Source: Chiua virens (lineage: Eukaryota; Basidiomycota; Agaricomycetes; Boletales; Boletaceae). From it: a stretch of DNA of 64,000 bases. The position numbers and the translations under genes are program-made. Below, piece after piece: positions 24,673-35,519 of this stretch (positions are counted from its first letter, which is position 1; each line of letters starts with the position of its first letter). Under the pieces are notes generated by a model. The model saw nothing but the letters and a program-made list of their open reading frames with translations, searched no databases and was not told where the DNA came from. The stretch is from contig JAHNUO010000008.1 in the NCBI GenBank assembly GCA_019787685.1, forward strand, positions 806,001 to 870,000. Direction: 5' to 3'.

Positions 24673-27357
24673 TCAAGTGGCCAATGCCACGGGTGCAGTG
24701 CCATTACTACCATTCTCCTTGACCGAGAGCAACGCGACTTTGTCAACCAATATCGCGTTGGCAACAACCTCCCCACGTAATCGTTCCTTGTCCTTGTCAC
24801 CTTTGTCCTGCTGGATTGGGCTCAGCGCCACGCCGGCCTTCCAGGCACCTTTGGGACCGACATTCTCACTGCTCCCTTTTGTGGCCGGCCGCTCGAGTGC
24901 ATTCTCATACTCATCCAACTTGTCGGTCGTATTGACAACCATAGTACCCACAGTAGGACTAGAGTGATTCACAACGACATTTCCCGACGCGTGGTTCCCT
25001 GGCGTGAGTATGGAGCGGGTAGATGACGAGTTGTTCCACACTCCAGCTACCGCCACACGCTTCTCCCCCGCAGCGTTCCCCGAGAGTGGTGGGAAGTCTG
25101 TCGATTGAAGTGGAGGGCCCTGTTGTCCATTGGGGCGAGCAGGAGACATGTTTCGAGAGTTTGCAGAATGATCGTGATGTCGATGAGTAGCATGCAAAGT
25201 GGGCTGTGGCTTAAGACCGACAGCCCAATCAGGTCTTGCAGGAAGAGGGTGTTGTGATGATGTCGACGTATACGTTCTCCGCGAAGACGACGACGTTGAA
25301 GAGGACTAGAAGAACGGGATCGCGTCAGTCAAATTTCCGCGGGGTAAATTGCAACAAAAAAAAAGAGTAAAACCGTGAGGGACAACTCACGGCTGAAGAC
25401 TCGTCACCGGCTGGTATTCTAGGACCAGCATTTCCATTCATGCTTCCGGGATGTCTTCTTACCGTAGAGCTTAGACGTGGTCCTACAACCTCGCCACTCC
25501 CACCAGGCCTACCACTATTGCCAGTTCACTCCGAAGCCACCCATGCCTATCCCAGGACCATAACTCCACGCACTCCGAGCAGGTGGAGCTCCTCTAGGTT
25601 TGGGCTGCCATTGTGGGAGACTGTTGACCGATAACTCCGGGATACGGACGATTGGCAGTATACGGGTCGTGTGATCCATTATATTCGGGAGAGTAGGGTG
25701 TTTGGTTCTGTGCTGCAGACGAGGATGGTTGCAAGGGTTGCATCGGAGGTGGTGAGGGATAGTAAGGCATCGGATAGGGTCCATAGGGTGGGACGGGCTG
25801 CGTGTACGTCGAATACTGGGAAGGAAGGGGAGCAACTGGAGGGCTGGGGGCGGGAATGGGTCGGTGCTGAGTAACAGGGTGGGTAGGTGGTGGTGAATGC
25901 CACGCATAAGGAATGTAAACTCCCTGATGGTGAGGCGTTTGAGATGGGTAAATATCGGGATTAGAAGGATTTGCAGGATCTGCGCTCTGGAGGGAGGTCT
26001 GAGGGTGAGGTGAGGGTAAGGGTATGCTGGATAGTAATGATAGGGAGGGATGAAGTTGGGAGCCGTGGGAGCCGGTTGTGGGTATGGATACATGTATGGG
26101 TTACCATAGCCAAGAGGCGGAGCGGGTGCTTGTGAAACATCACAAGGCACAGCAGCTGGCGAGGGTTCGTACAAGGTGGGGTATTTAAAAGACGATGGTG
26201 AGGGAGCTCTTGAGTCACGGGAACTGGTTGATCCATTGAAGCTTGGTCCAGTCGAACGGAGACTCCTGGAAGATGAACCGTTGGAACGACGACCATCCTT
26301 TTTGTCTCGTACTACTGGGCCAGACCATTCGCTCTCTGTTGTCGGGGAGCTTACCGAGTCATCCATATCGCCAGTGCTGCTTGTTTCACATGCACTCGTG
26401 ACGGAACCTGACGTGAGACTAACCGTAGAAGAGCTCGCGCTGATGTCCTTTTCCTTTCCTCTTTCCTTTTCGTCAAAGTTCATGAATATCCTGGAACGAG
26501 CCTCGTTATAAGCAGCTTCTCGTTCGGCAATCGTTTTATGCTTCTTGCTACTGCCAGTGGCGTTACTCCGGCCGCCCAAGCTTCCAGCCTCGGAGGGCTC
26601 TGGGTCCGAGAGCTCGGGGTCTTCACCGGCGACAGAGCCAGCTTGTGAATGGGGTTTGGGGCGTTGGCGGTCAATGGGAGATCGGCGCATGATTTTGAAA
26701 GTGGGTTGTGTGGGTGATTGGGCGGGCACGAGGTCTGCAATACGACGAACAGGTCTAGACACGGGTGTGAGTGATGCGAGGACTACTGAGGCGTATGAAG
26801 CCACGCTTACATTCCGCTTTCCAAAGTGAGGAGTACAGTGATGAGTTTGGTGATGGGATCGGTCTCTGGCGCCAGCTTGTAATAAGTGGAGCATCTGTGG
26901 ACGAGAAGTCTTTGATATGAAGTGTTTGGCATCAGATCGATGCGAGACCTGTGGATTTGATGCCGTTAGCAAATGGATTGAAAATGACCAAAGACAGGCT
27001 GAAATGAAGGGGGAGGGAAAGGAGCGAGCGAGCGAGAGCGGTGGGTGTGGTGGCATAGGGGAATGAGAAACAAACCTGCGATCGTTGATTAAACCTTCCA
27101 TCTGCTCGCCAAGCTTGAGGACGTATATCCTATCTTTACTTTTGAGGGCCTCGACGATTTGGGGATCGACGTCTGGGAGTGCGGAGACATTGTTACTGCC
27201 CGTGGAGTCTGAATCAGGCAAGGGGTCTGAATCGGAGCGGGAGGGGGAGTGAACGTTTGGGGCGTCAGAGGGAGAGGAAGCGAGTGGGAGAGGATTGAAG
27301 AGGGAGGGAGGGGAAGGGAGGGTTTGGCGTGGCAGCCATTGGTGGGGAGGAGGACAT
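24673..27357 (-). CDS. R3H and SUZ domain RNA-binding protein
   Basis: Predicted single-stranded nucleic-acid binding protein, probably acting on mRNA. Exons: about 27357-27076, 26948-26811, 26754-25391 and 25305-24673. The R3H domain is formed across two introns (LKLGEQMEGLINDRR, then SRIDLMPNTSYQRLLVHRC and YYKLAPETD). The SUZ motif follows (KTIAEREAAYNEARSRIFMN). Then comes a long Ser-rich and Pro/Tyr-rich tail, the short motif STDFPPL, and a C-terminal block with DKLDEYENALERP, which resembles a SUZ-C-type ending. Frame changes near 27266, 26000-26020, 25612 and 25520 separate parts that clearly belong to one protein. The start at 27357 needs the first of these breaks; the Met at 27221 would avoid it. 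The domain pair resembles animal R3HDM1/2 and Encore. Confidence 0.8.
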
Positions 27358-27566
27358 GGTGGGGGAAAGGAAACAAGACTAGCGCACGACCCTGTAGAGA
27401 GAGTTACAGGGTGTTCTGCTGTGGTGAGAGGTGCAACTAATCAAACGGTGGATGCATCGACATCCGTAGTTGCTCTAGGGGAACATCAAAAACTCTCTCT
27501 CTCTCGCGTGGGAACTCTCTGGCAGTGCCAACTGATTATTCAACTCTCTAATCTATCTATCTACTA

Positions 27567-29468
27567 CTACCGCGATAGTCCCTCCGTCGTCGACGGATAC
27601 ACAACTTGGTAGATATTGAACCCGAGGCTGCATCTGCCGTTAGCAAGCGTCACCCTCTCGCTGAGCCACACGTACCAGAACACAAAGACTGAAGCATCCG
27701 TACAGCAACAGCCCAACAGCACTACGTCTCAGCGACGTGCTGATACTCGCGTCCTCCTTGGCAAGCTGCGCAAAACATCAGAAATACATTAGTAAGGAAT
27801 CGCGTGTGAAATCTCACCTTCCAGAAGAACAGCCCTGGAAGTATGAATGATATCGTCGTCGACCCGGTTGACCCAACAAAAGACAAAACTTCCCACATCG
27901 GCAAATCAGCCAATGTACATGGGAACCATTCTTCATATCACTTACCCATCTGCAAGTTGTCCATGTTGTAGGCAATCATAAAGCCGAATACGACGATAGC
28001 CGCAGTCAGGAGTGTGTGCTTCAAGAAAGGCATGTCCCCATCGCCATGTTCGTCAAATTCCTCGTCGTCTTCCGTCGGTCTTTGCTTAACATAGCTCCCC
28101 GTATGGAAGATCTTGTCCAAGCAGTTGCGGCATGGATGCACCTGTAGTGGGTAGGAGAACATGATAAGGATGACGATCGCCAACTGCCCAACCGCAATGA
28201 ACAGTGACGTAGACGGATACATCGCAACAATGTTGGCGCCAACCTAAGACACGCGTCATGATGAGTCACGAGTCACGAAGCAGACCGTCAACCTGACGTT
28301 AGAACCAAAGGTCAGATAGCCAAACACCCCGATGATCTCATAAATGATCACAGCACTTCCAATAGATACACCGATGACCGTATTGAGACGCTCCTGCGAG
28401 TTACCCCGCAGCTCATTGTAGATGGGAAATATCTAGGGTGGTCATGAACACATGCTGAAATTAACAGAATGAGCGAACTCACGTTCTGTGCGCAGGTGAA
28501 TCCGAATACTTGTACTGGGAACGTGGATACGAAGCTAGGTGTAAAGTGCACCAAATAGACTTCGCCTCTGGGCGGAGTCCCCTGTAGAGGTCTAAAATAG
28601 CATGTGATGACGATAATCACCAGGTATACTATTTAAACCACGCTTTGGTCAAGGACGATAAGGAACCGACGGTACGACCCACCAACAGAAAATAGTGCAA
28701 CGTAACTTGCGTGTCTAAAGCTGTTAATCTTGCGAAGGAACGAAAGGGGTCCAAGTAATAACATAATGAGCGTGATCCAAGTGTGACCGGACAAGGCCCA
28801 ATCAGGGGGAGTCGTGTCCGGCGAAGTCAAATCGTGATACAACGACGCAACAACATTAGGCATCAGCGACTTGATGATGATGAGATAACTGGCAAGTATG
28901 GTCATGACGCGACAGCAGAATTCCCTCATATTGCCACTTACCTGATAGAGACACCGAAGCACTTGATAGCAATAGCGGCGTCAAAGAAGAGGGCAGCTTG
29001 AGGAAACGTAATTTCAGCGACAGCAAAGAATGAACTTCGTCGGTGTGGGGTGAAGCGTGCACAACGAGCGAGTAGGTACAGGCCAAACCCGCCAACTAGG
29101 CCAGAGAATGCGCATGTGGCTATTCCTGGAATGATACCGGCAGACGCCATGGCCTAGAGGAGAAATAAGGTCACAGCTTTTGAGTGAGGAAGAACCAGAA
29201 AGCAGACCAGAGGGAACGTTAGCATACCTAAGCATTGGTAGTGTCAGTCATGCGGTCGCACGACTAAAAGAAATAACGCACCACTCCCCATGATGGTGTT
29301 CGACAGGTTACTGACAGAGCTCACAATGGTCGCGCGACCCTCTTTAGGTCTCGAGGCACTACTGTTCCCCAGCAAAGCAGACCCCTCGTTATCGTCTATA
29401 TTGTGATGGACGGTGTCCGGGACACGCGTGCTCGCGGCTCCATATGGCTGCATCATTTCGTACGACAC
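27567..29468 (-). CDS. Vacuolar-type amino-acid transporter, AAAP/SLC38 (AVT) family
   Basis: Multi-pass secondary transporter that probably moves neutral amino acids across the vacuolar membrane. The first exon, 29468-29282, encodes a hydrophilic cytosolic N terminus leading to SSVSNLSNTIMGSGMLTFPL, the signature first membrane helix of this family. Further helices include AMASAGIIPGIATCAFSG, SFFAVAEITFPQAALFFDAA, LIMLLLGPLSFLRKI, VGQLAIVILIMFSYPLQVHP and STTISFILPGLFFW. The loop CRNCLDKIF and an acidic segment (TEDDEEFDEHGDGD) lie between late helices. About eleven membrane segments are expected for the family. The last junction (around 27626-27690) is not in a clean phase, so the exact C terminus is uncertain. 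Of the yeast Avt proteins, Avt5-7 fit best. Confidence 0.82.
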
Positions 29469-29808
29469 AACAAGAGAAAAGAACGCAGGGAAATAGCACG
29501 ACCGGCTATTCGAGAGATGGGCAGAACCTCAAGACTGCCAGGGACTGGAAGGGAGGCTGATAAGGAGTCTGAAAGGTGTTGGACGAGCTCCGTCCGCCAC
29601 AAGCTTCTCACGCTACTCACTAACCCATAAGGAGATCAGATCGTATCACATAGTGCTAGGTATCGCAGAGTAAACAACAAAAGCAGTAGTAAAACACAAC
29701 GAGCAAAGACTCGAATACATCGCAAATTAATGAAGCGTCCTTCATTAACAGCAAAGCGAAAATCATAGCGGAATATGAGGAAGAAATGCCTGCACCTCAA
29801 TCTCAAAA
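29469..29808. other. Spacer between two minus-strand genes
   Basis: 340 bp upstream of the transporter start and downstream of no plus-strand gene. It should carry the transporter promoter. Only a short spurious plus-strand ORF overlaps it. Confidence 0.4.
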
Positions 29809-31718
29809 CTAGCTTCGAATCCTACTATGTCCGCTGCCCAGTCTTCCTGCTTGCCTTTCCTGTTGACGGGCTTGCATCCGCTGCTCCCTCAGATTGGCCA
29901 TCATCTGTTTCGCAACCGGTGATAATTCCGACGATGATGTAGGCGAGGGTGGCTCCCGTAGGTGGTACCCGAATGGTCGAGCTGGGGTCACAGGTTGAGG
30001 TAGCCGAGACGGCGTTTCGCTCCCCTTGCCATAAACAGGATCAATCATTGCAAAATCAGCCTCTCTAGGATTTATCTGAACCGTCGGCTGCAAAGGAACG
30101 ACATGTTGACGCGGTGAACTTATAGCGGGATTATGCCTGGATTCCGTGGAACTACTGGAGGAGCCGGATGTCGATCTCAACTTGGGTATTTGAGAATGCA
30201 CTTCGCGTGGTCTGACAGTGCTAACGCTGATATATTCGTTATCAGCGTTCGGCTTCTCATCCAAAACGGACTGTATGGAAAGAGGGCACTTGGTCACAGC
30301 GTGGGTGTCATCATCATCGCACGGAAGCCCAACACTCTGCCGTGAGATTATTCCGGATGTAGGACGGGGTCCGCGAGGGCTACTTTGTCCGGTATGTTGA
30401 GAAACGACGTCTTGTAAGGGTGAAAATCCCTCATCCATGGGGTAGGATGGCAAAATTATTGTGGCAGCTGGAGGAGAAAAACGTAGCGGACTAGAAGGTG
30501 TGGTCGGTTGTGGAATATAGGTGCAGCTACGACGGAGGGGAATATGAGAGTTTTTGGTATCGCTGATAGAGGATTCGGCGGAAAAGCGTCGGAAGTGAGG
30601 TGTTGTCGTCTTGGGCTGGGGAAGCCTCGAGACTGGACTATCATGAGCCCTCTTCTTGTCGCCAAGGAACCCGAATACCTGAGAGGCACGTTGGGGTGTC
30701 ATGGACTTTCCAAGCGGCGAATCGAGCGTTCTAGAATGCGCGAGGTCGGTCGAGATACTGAGTTCCACTTCAAGTGAGGAGAAAGTTTGCTGATTGGCAG
30801 CTGAGGTATCGCATTCAGTAATAGAGAGCGCAGTTTTGTCATCGGTAGAATGGGTGTGAGGGAAATGAGTGTCTACAGGGGTCCGAGGGCCAAGAGAGGA
30901 TATTGAAGAATTGCAGTCAGTCTCGCTAAGTTCTCATTAGTTTCCGTGGGACAGTAGAATGTGATTAAAGCTGACCCAATCAACTTTTCTGCCCAAGATA
31001 TGTCACCCTCAGTGCCGCTTCTTGAATCTGATGAAGATGGGTGTCCAAGTAGCTGTCGTAAAGTAGAGCCCGCGCGACGCCTTTGAACTCGACCATCCTT
31101 CTGAGGAGAAGGGGTGTTTGAGAAGAGAGCGGAATTGAGGTGACCACCGTCATCATAGTGATTCAGAAGACTTGCTACAGAGGGGTCCTGACGGAGGAGT
31201 AACAGACGATTCTTGTCTCGCGGCGTGATGGGTACACTTTTGGAACGACGGCGGCCCGGATCAGTGAGTGACCGTTTGGGGGTACAACTGACGTCCATTG
31301 GTGGGTACGCATTTGGGAATTCGGTACGGCTGTGAACGGTCCGACTACGAATGGTCACAGAGTAGGTGCTACGAACAGAAACGCTAGCGATGGTTGTAGA
31401 CGATGACTTTGGATGACGAATGACCGAGTCAGTGGGGTGCGCTAAAAGTGAAGGTCACCACAATTAAACCGAATGCGCGATACGGATATGGATAGACTCA
31501 CGAAGAGGGGGCAAGGAGTTGAGGCCAAACTGCGGTTCTGCCGCACATCGGCCGGATGAAGAGCGCAATAGGCGGCTGACCTCTGCCTCTGTATCATCTT
31601 CTTGGGATGGCTTGAGATAGTCCTGGACAGGAGGGGAAGATACGGTGCAAGGATCTACCGCTGACCGTTTCTTGAATTTTCTACTACCGATCGAGAAGAA
31701 TTTCTTGAATAAACCCAT
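29809..31718 (-). CDS. Uncharacterised 599-residue low-complexity protein with basic N terminus
   Basis: Three exons (31718-31502, 31441-30976, 30925-29809) with 60-nt and 50-nt introns join in frame to 599 residues. I do not recognise a domain. The N terminus (MGLFKKFFSIGSRKFKKRS) combines Gly2, bulky hydrophobics and many Lys/Arg, which could form a membrane-binding amphipathic helix or be N-myristoylated. The rest is Ser/Pro/Arg-rich and predicted disordered, with several RRRSKS- and SRLPQP-like sites typical of phosphoproteins. The C terminus has a short charged helix (VAKQMMANLREQRMQARQQE). Splicing and frame are clean, so it is a real gene, probably a basidiomycete-specific family. Function is unknown. 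Confidence 0.75.
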
Positions 31719-31968
31719 GGAATGTGTATAGTCGTGTCAAATCGTAAATCCCAGAAGTACACGCACTGGGTGAACCAGACGTTAATGAGCGTAAGATCGT
31801 GGCAAAAGGTCAAGGGAGGAAGGATGGCACGAATCTCAACTATAGCCAAACAAAGGACCAAACAACGCGTCGGTTATGTTTATAATATCCGCATTAAGTC
31901 CGATCCGCAGGTGCAAGTTACCCCTCCTCGAGGTCCGTAGTTCTTCACTCACGTCCGCGCGATCATCG

Positions 31969-32398
31969 ATGCCTCTCTCCCTGGAAGTCGTGGGCAGCAA
32001 TGTCCGCGATTTCTGTATGCTCGAGCGCAACTTTTTGTCACACTTCAAGTTGGTACTGCTGCTTATGCTTCTGTCATCATCTGCCTTATTCGGAACACGA
32101 CTTCCTGGCCCTCCTAGTAGCACTGAAGGAGAGGCTCTAGGCAAACTTGGGCTTCCTGTGGCAATTTTACAGCTTCTCGCTGCATTGGCTGCCATCGCTG
32201 CTGCTATCTGGGAGTACCATAGTGGAGTTAAAGACTTGCTGAGAGTGAGAGCTTTTCTTGCGGTGAAAAGGTGAACACCTTTGGCAGCTGTTGCGTTGCG
32301 GACTCATGAACTGTTTCAGGGTACACTTTCCCCTCATGATGTTGATGATGGCACTCATCATCGCGACCTGTGCCATTTACCTCGTGGACAGTTCATGA
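31969..32398 (+). CDS. DUF202-type small membrane protein
   Basis: Exons 31969-32271 and 32320-32398 (48-nt intron) give a protein of about 126 residues. It has RDFCMLERNFLSHFKL ahead of three hydrophobic helices (LVLLLMLLSSSALFG, LPVAILQLLAALAAIAAAIW, FPLMMLMMALIIATCAIYL). The pattern of an Arg/Glu-Arg-Asn amphipathic start, three membrane spans and a basic loop (GVKDLLRVRAFLAVKR) fits DUF202, a domain also found in vacuolar transporter chaperone proteins. An in-frame ATG at 31876 would extend the N terminus by 31 residues. The role is unknown. Confidence 0.7.
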
Positions 32399-32989
32399 GG
32401 CACTTCAGAATATGCGTGTGGTTGATAGGGACCAAACGACTAATGTTCTACCTGTGATGCTCTCGCGTGCGAACGATTCAGAGAGATACTTAGAAATCGA
32501 GCAAATCTATGGTCCGGCCTAGGTTCCTTCTTTCCTCGGAGGACCGTTTCAATCTTATCTTCAGCTTGATCCTATTGATTGATATATTCATCGACATTGC
32601 AGACGCGAGGGATATCCAATCACGGCTATTGCTCTAGATATACATACGCTGACGTCAATTGACAAATAACGGACCTCGTGTATTAACATTACGACCACGA
32701 CTTAGACTCACAATAGTGGAGGCAAAACAGTATGGTATACATATGATTATTCACCGAAATTCTACTAGTAAGATGAAAGATTTGTTGTGCATACATCAGC
32801 CTGAGAGACTAGTGCAGTAGTGTGATGTAGACTTACCACCACCATTGATATCGGAATTATCAGCATTGAGACATCCTATGTACGTGACGTTCACGTTCAC
32901 GTTCACATTTCTTTGCGCTGAATGATTGAATATTGCCCGGTCCTCAGCCCATCTGTGATCATGCAAAGCATGACATAGCTCTTACAGGA
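32399..32989. other. Non-coding spacer after the DUF202 gene
   Basis: About 590 bp with no convincing ORF, apart from the short tandem repeat noted separately. It is consistent with the 3' UTR of the DUF202 gene. Confidence 0.4.
32887..32906. repeat. Short tandem hexamer repeat (ACGTTC)x3
   Basis: Three perfect head-to-tail copies of ACGTTC followed by AC. It is small and probably a simple-sequence repeat. The core TGACGTT at its left edge resembles a CRE half-site but no gene start is close by. Confidence 0.7.
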
Positions 32990-33715
32990 ATTCTGGTTGG
33001 GTGCAAGATCAACAGATGGATCCTCCGAGACGGCTTCCCGTATTTCTTCATCGGTGGCGTCGATGGAAAAGCCCCTCAGTATTGCATCCGAAGGAATGTT
33101 GTCCGCTGAAAGGATATGGTCAAAAGGGTTGGCTTACCACGTGCCAAAAAAAGACTGGAAGGATACCTTGAACCTCTTCTACTAGCGAAACGCGCGATAA
33201 CATTGCTCGCTGCATTTTATCAGAGGTTGACTAAGATATTTTAGTTTCTAACGATGCCAAAAAGGTATGAGAGATAGTAATCACCTTAGTTGTGACAAAG
33301 AGTTCGTGTCCTGCCTCGACCAGCGCATGCGTATCACGTCGTATTTCCCAACGTTTTCAGGATATTGATTATGCTGGTCGACTGTGACACCTGTTCTAGC
33401 CTTGTTAATTCTTCTAACAAACTTTAACATGACAATGGCCGTTAATAATCGATAGTCTCCCAGTTCCAAATATCAAGCTACTTACTCGTCATATTGGGAC
33501 TTGGCGTCTTTAAAGATCTCAGGATTAGGATTCTGCAGTTTTTGTGACATCCTGCGGATCTCAACCAGCTCTTTCAGCGTCAGTTGAAGCAGTATGTCTC
33601 CATCGCGCAACGATCCATTCTTTGTCCTCACAAACGAGCGTGGAGCTTTATTGAATCTGCTCACCGGCCCTATCCCCTCAGGTAACACTAAGGTTAGACG
33701 GTTCTGGGAAGGCAT
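32990..33715 (-). CDS. Hypothetical protein, structure uncertain
   Basis: A minus-strand open stretch starts at 33715 (MPSQNRLTLVLPEGIGPVS...) and runs to a GTAAGT donor near 33482. A further piece near 33295-33430 includes HALVEAGHELFVTTK in one frame. A last piece at about 32990-33120 reads FDHILSADNIPSDAIL, then SIDATDEEIREAVSEDPSVD. These look like protein-coding exons of one gene, but the phases do not join cleanly and no domain is recognised. It may be a real orphan gene, a broken one, or chance. Confidence 0.3.
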
Positions 33716-33925
33716 CTCGAACGGGGCGGATATTGGGATTCTTATCAGCTCATCTCTGGGCTTTTTCTAGGTTCACCGTGGAAAAGTACCTTGTGTCTTT
33801 GGAGGGAAGGTAACCTAAGGCCCCGATATAGCAGAGATTTAACTCCGCGATCGTTATGTGAGGGTGCTTGGGGGTCCCACTGCCATGTTTGTCCATATAT
33901 TTCAACCCCGACCCTACACACCACA

Positions 33926-35309
33926 ATGTTCGCGGCGGTCCGCTCGACCAAGAAGGCGAGCCAGAGTGCTGAGCAGCACAAGGCACTAAGGGCTCAGCTT
34001 GAGGTTGAGGCGTTCGGTGATGTTAGCACGCCCCGGGAAGGCCGACTGTCCGCGCCAGAAGTATGGTGGAGTCAGCATTTCAATTGGCTCAGGGATCGAG
34101 GGTATCTCCTTCGACAGCGCTACTCGCCAGATTGGAGTCCTTCGTGGCTTGGAACAAAGAAAAATATACTTGCATGTGAAGATGGTCGTGTCGCAAAGGT
34201 ACGTGTATGTCTAATTGTTATGGTTCCCTTTGACTGAGATTACAGTTCGCGAGCCGTTTAATTGATGCTACACGTCTTTCGGACAGCAGTTACGTTGTTC
34301 TCAAGTTAGTGAAAAAATATGATCATCCTTTCGAGCTAGGAATCGGTCAATTTTTTCCTCCCAGCCACTAGCTGGCACGAACGGCAATCATTGTGTCCCA
34401 ATCTATGAGACACCTTCACATTCCTGACGATTCGGAAACCTGCATCATCGTTATGCCGCTGCTCTTGGATTATAGGCACCCTCCGTTTGAAACCATGGGC
34501 GAAGCCGTAGGAGTGTTTTCGTCAGCTCTTTGAAGTGAGTCTGCTCGGATAATGACCGTCGCATTTTGATTGACTCACCTTCTAAAGGGTCTCCAATTCA
34601 TGCACAAGCATCGTGTTGCACATCGGTTCGTCAATTCCTTGAACACCATGGTTCATTTGTCTGAATGCGTTTTCAGAGACTGCACCTCGAGAAATGTTAT
34701 GATGGATCCAACAACGTTTTACCTCGACGCATTCCATCCCGTCAACCCCTAAGATGAAGCGAGATTTCTCAGGTCGTGCACGGTTTCGAACCCGGACCTC
34801 AGGACCGCCGAAGTACTTTTTGATAGACTTCGGATTGTCACGTCGCTATGATCCCTCTGTTGTCGAACCCAGGGAAATTCCCATTTGGGGAGCCGATAAG
34901 GAGGTCCCGGAATTTCAAAACTCTAACGAGCCTTGCAATCCTTTCCCCACTGATGTCTTCTATGTTGGCAACATGATCAGAAAGGATTTCATCGAGGTAG
35001 GTCACCTAAACACAATGCACGATCCGAGCCTAAATGATCCCCCAGCCGAAGCGTGGCTTTGAGTTCATGGAACCTTTGATACTTGATATGGTACAGCAAG
35101 ACCCATCAAAGCGTCCCAGCATGGACGAAGTCACTGAACGATTTCGCACCATTCTGTCCGATCTGAGTCACTGGAAACTGCGGTCTCGTGTTATCGGTAA
35201 AGAAGAAAATATGTTTTATGGCGTTCTCCGTGATAGCTTGCACTGGCTACGACAAGTTAAGTCCGTGGCAAGGGGTGTTCCTGCGATACCTATACCTGGC
35301 AGCCCGTGA
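33926..35309 (+). CDS. Protein-kinase-like protein with several frame breaks
   Basis: The kinase fold is recognisable from VYDQ-free basidiomycete kinase-like features: YVVLKLVKKYDHPFELGI, NHCVPIYETP, CIIVMPLL, GLQFMHKHRVAHRDCTSRNV (the HRD catalytic Asp, later Asn, formed across the 34629-34677 intron) and KYFLIDFGLSRRYDP (DFG). The C-terminal lobe contains MVQQDPSKRPSMDEV. The glycine-rich loop is weak, so activity is uncertain. The frame breaks near 34350-34370 (T6 run), 34420 and 34510, where conserved segments continue in another frame. It could be a recently broken family member or suffer from assembly indels. This kinase-like family is expanded in Agaricomycetes, usually without known function. 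Confidence 0.65.
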
Positions 35310-35519
35310 GATTCAGGACTCGGATACCACAGGGACTGTATCTATGCTACTCGTAATATAGCTTCGCACATAGGAATCTCGCATGTTCTTCATCCTTAGC
35401 TGTGTGGACCAACAGGTCTAGTCACGTGTGATATGAAGTGATATGAAACCAGCTGCTAAGTCCGATCACGGGAAAATACCCACTGGCTCTTTGTTCGCTC
35501 CCTCTTTCTCTTCACAATC

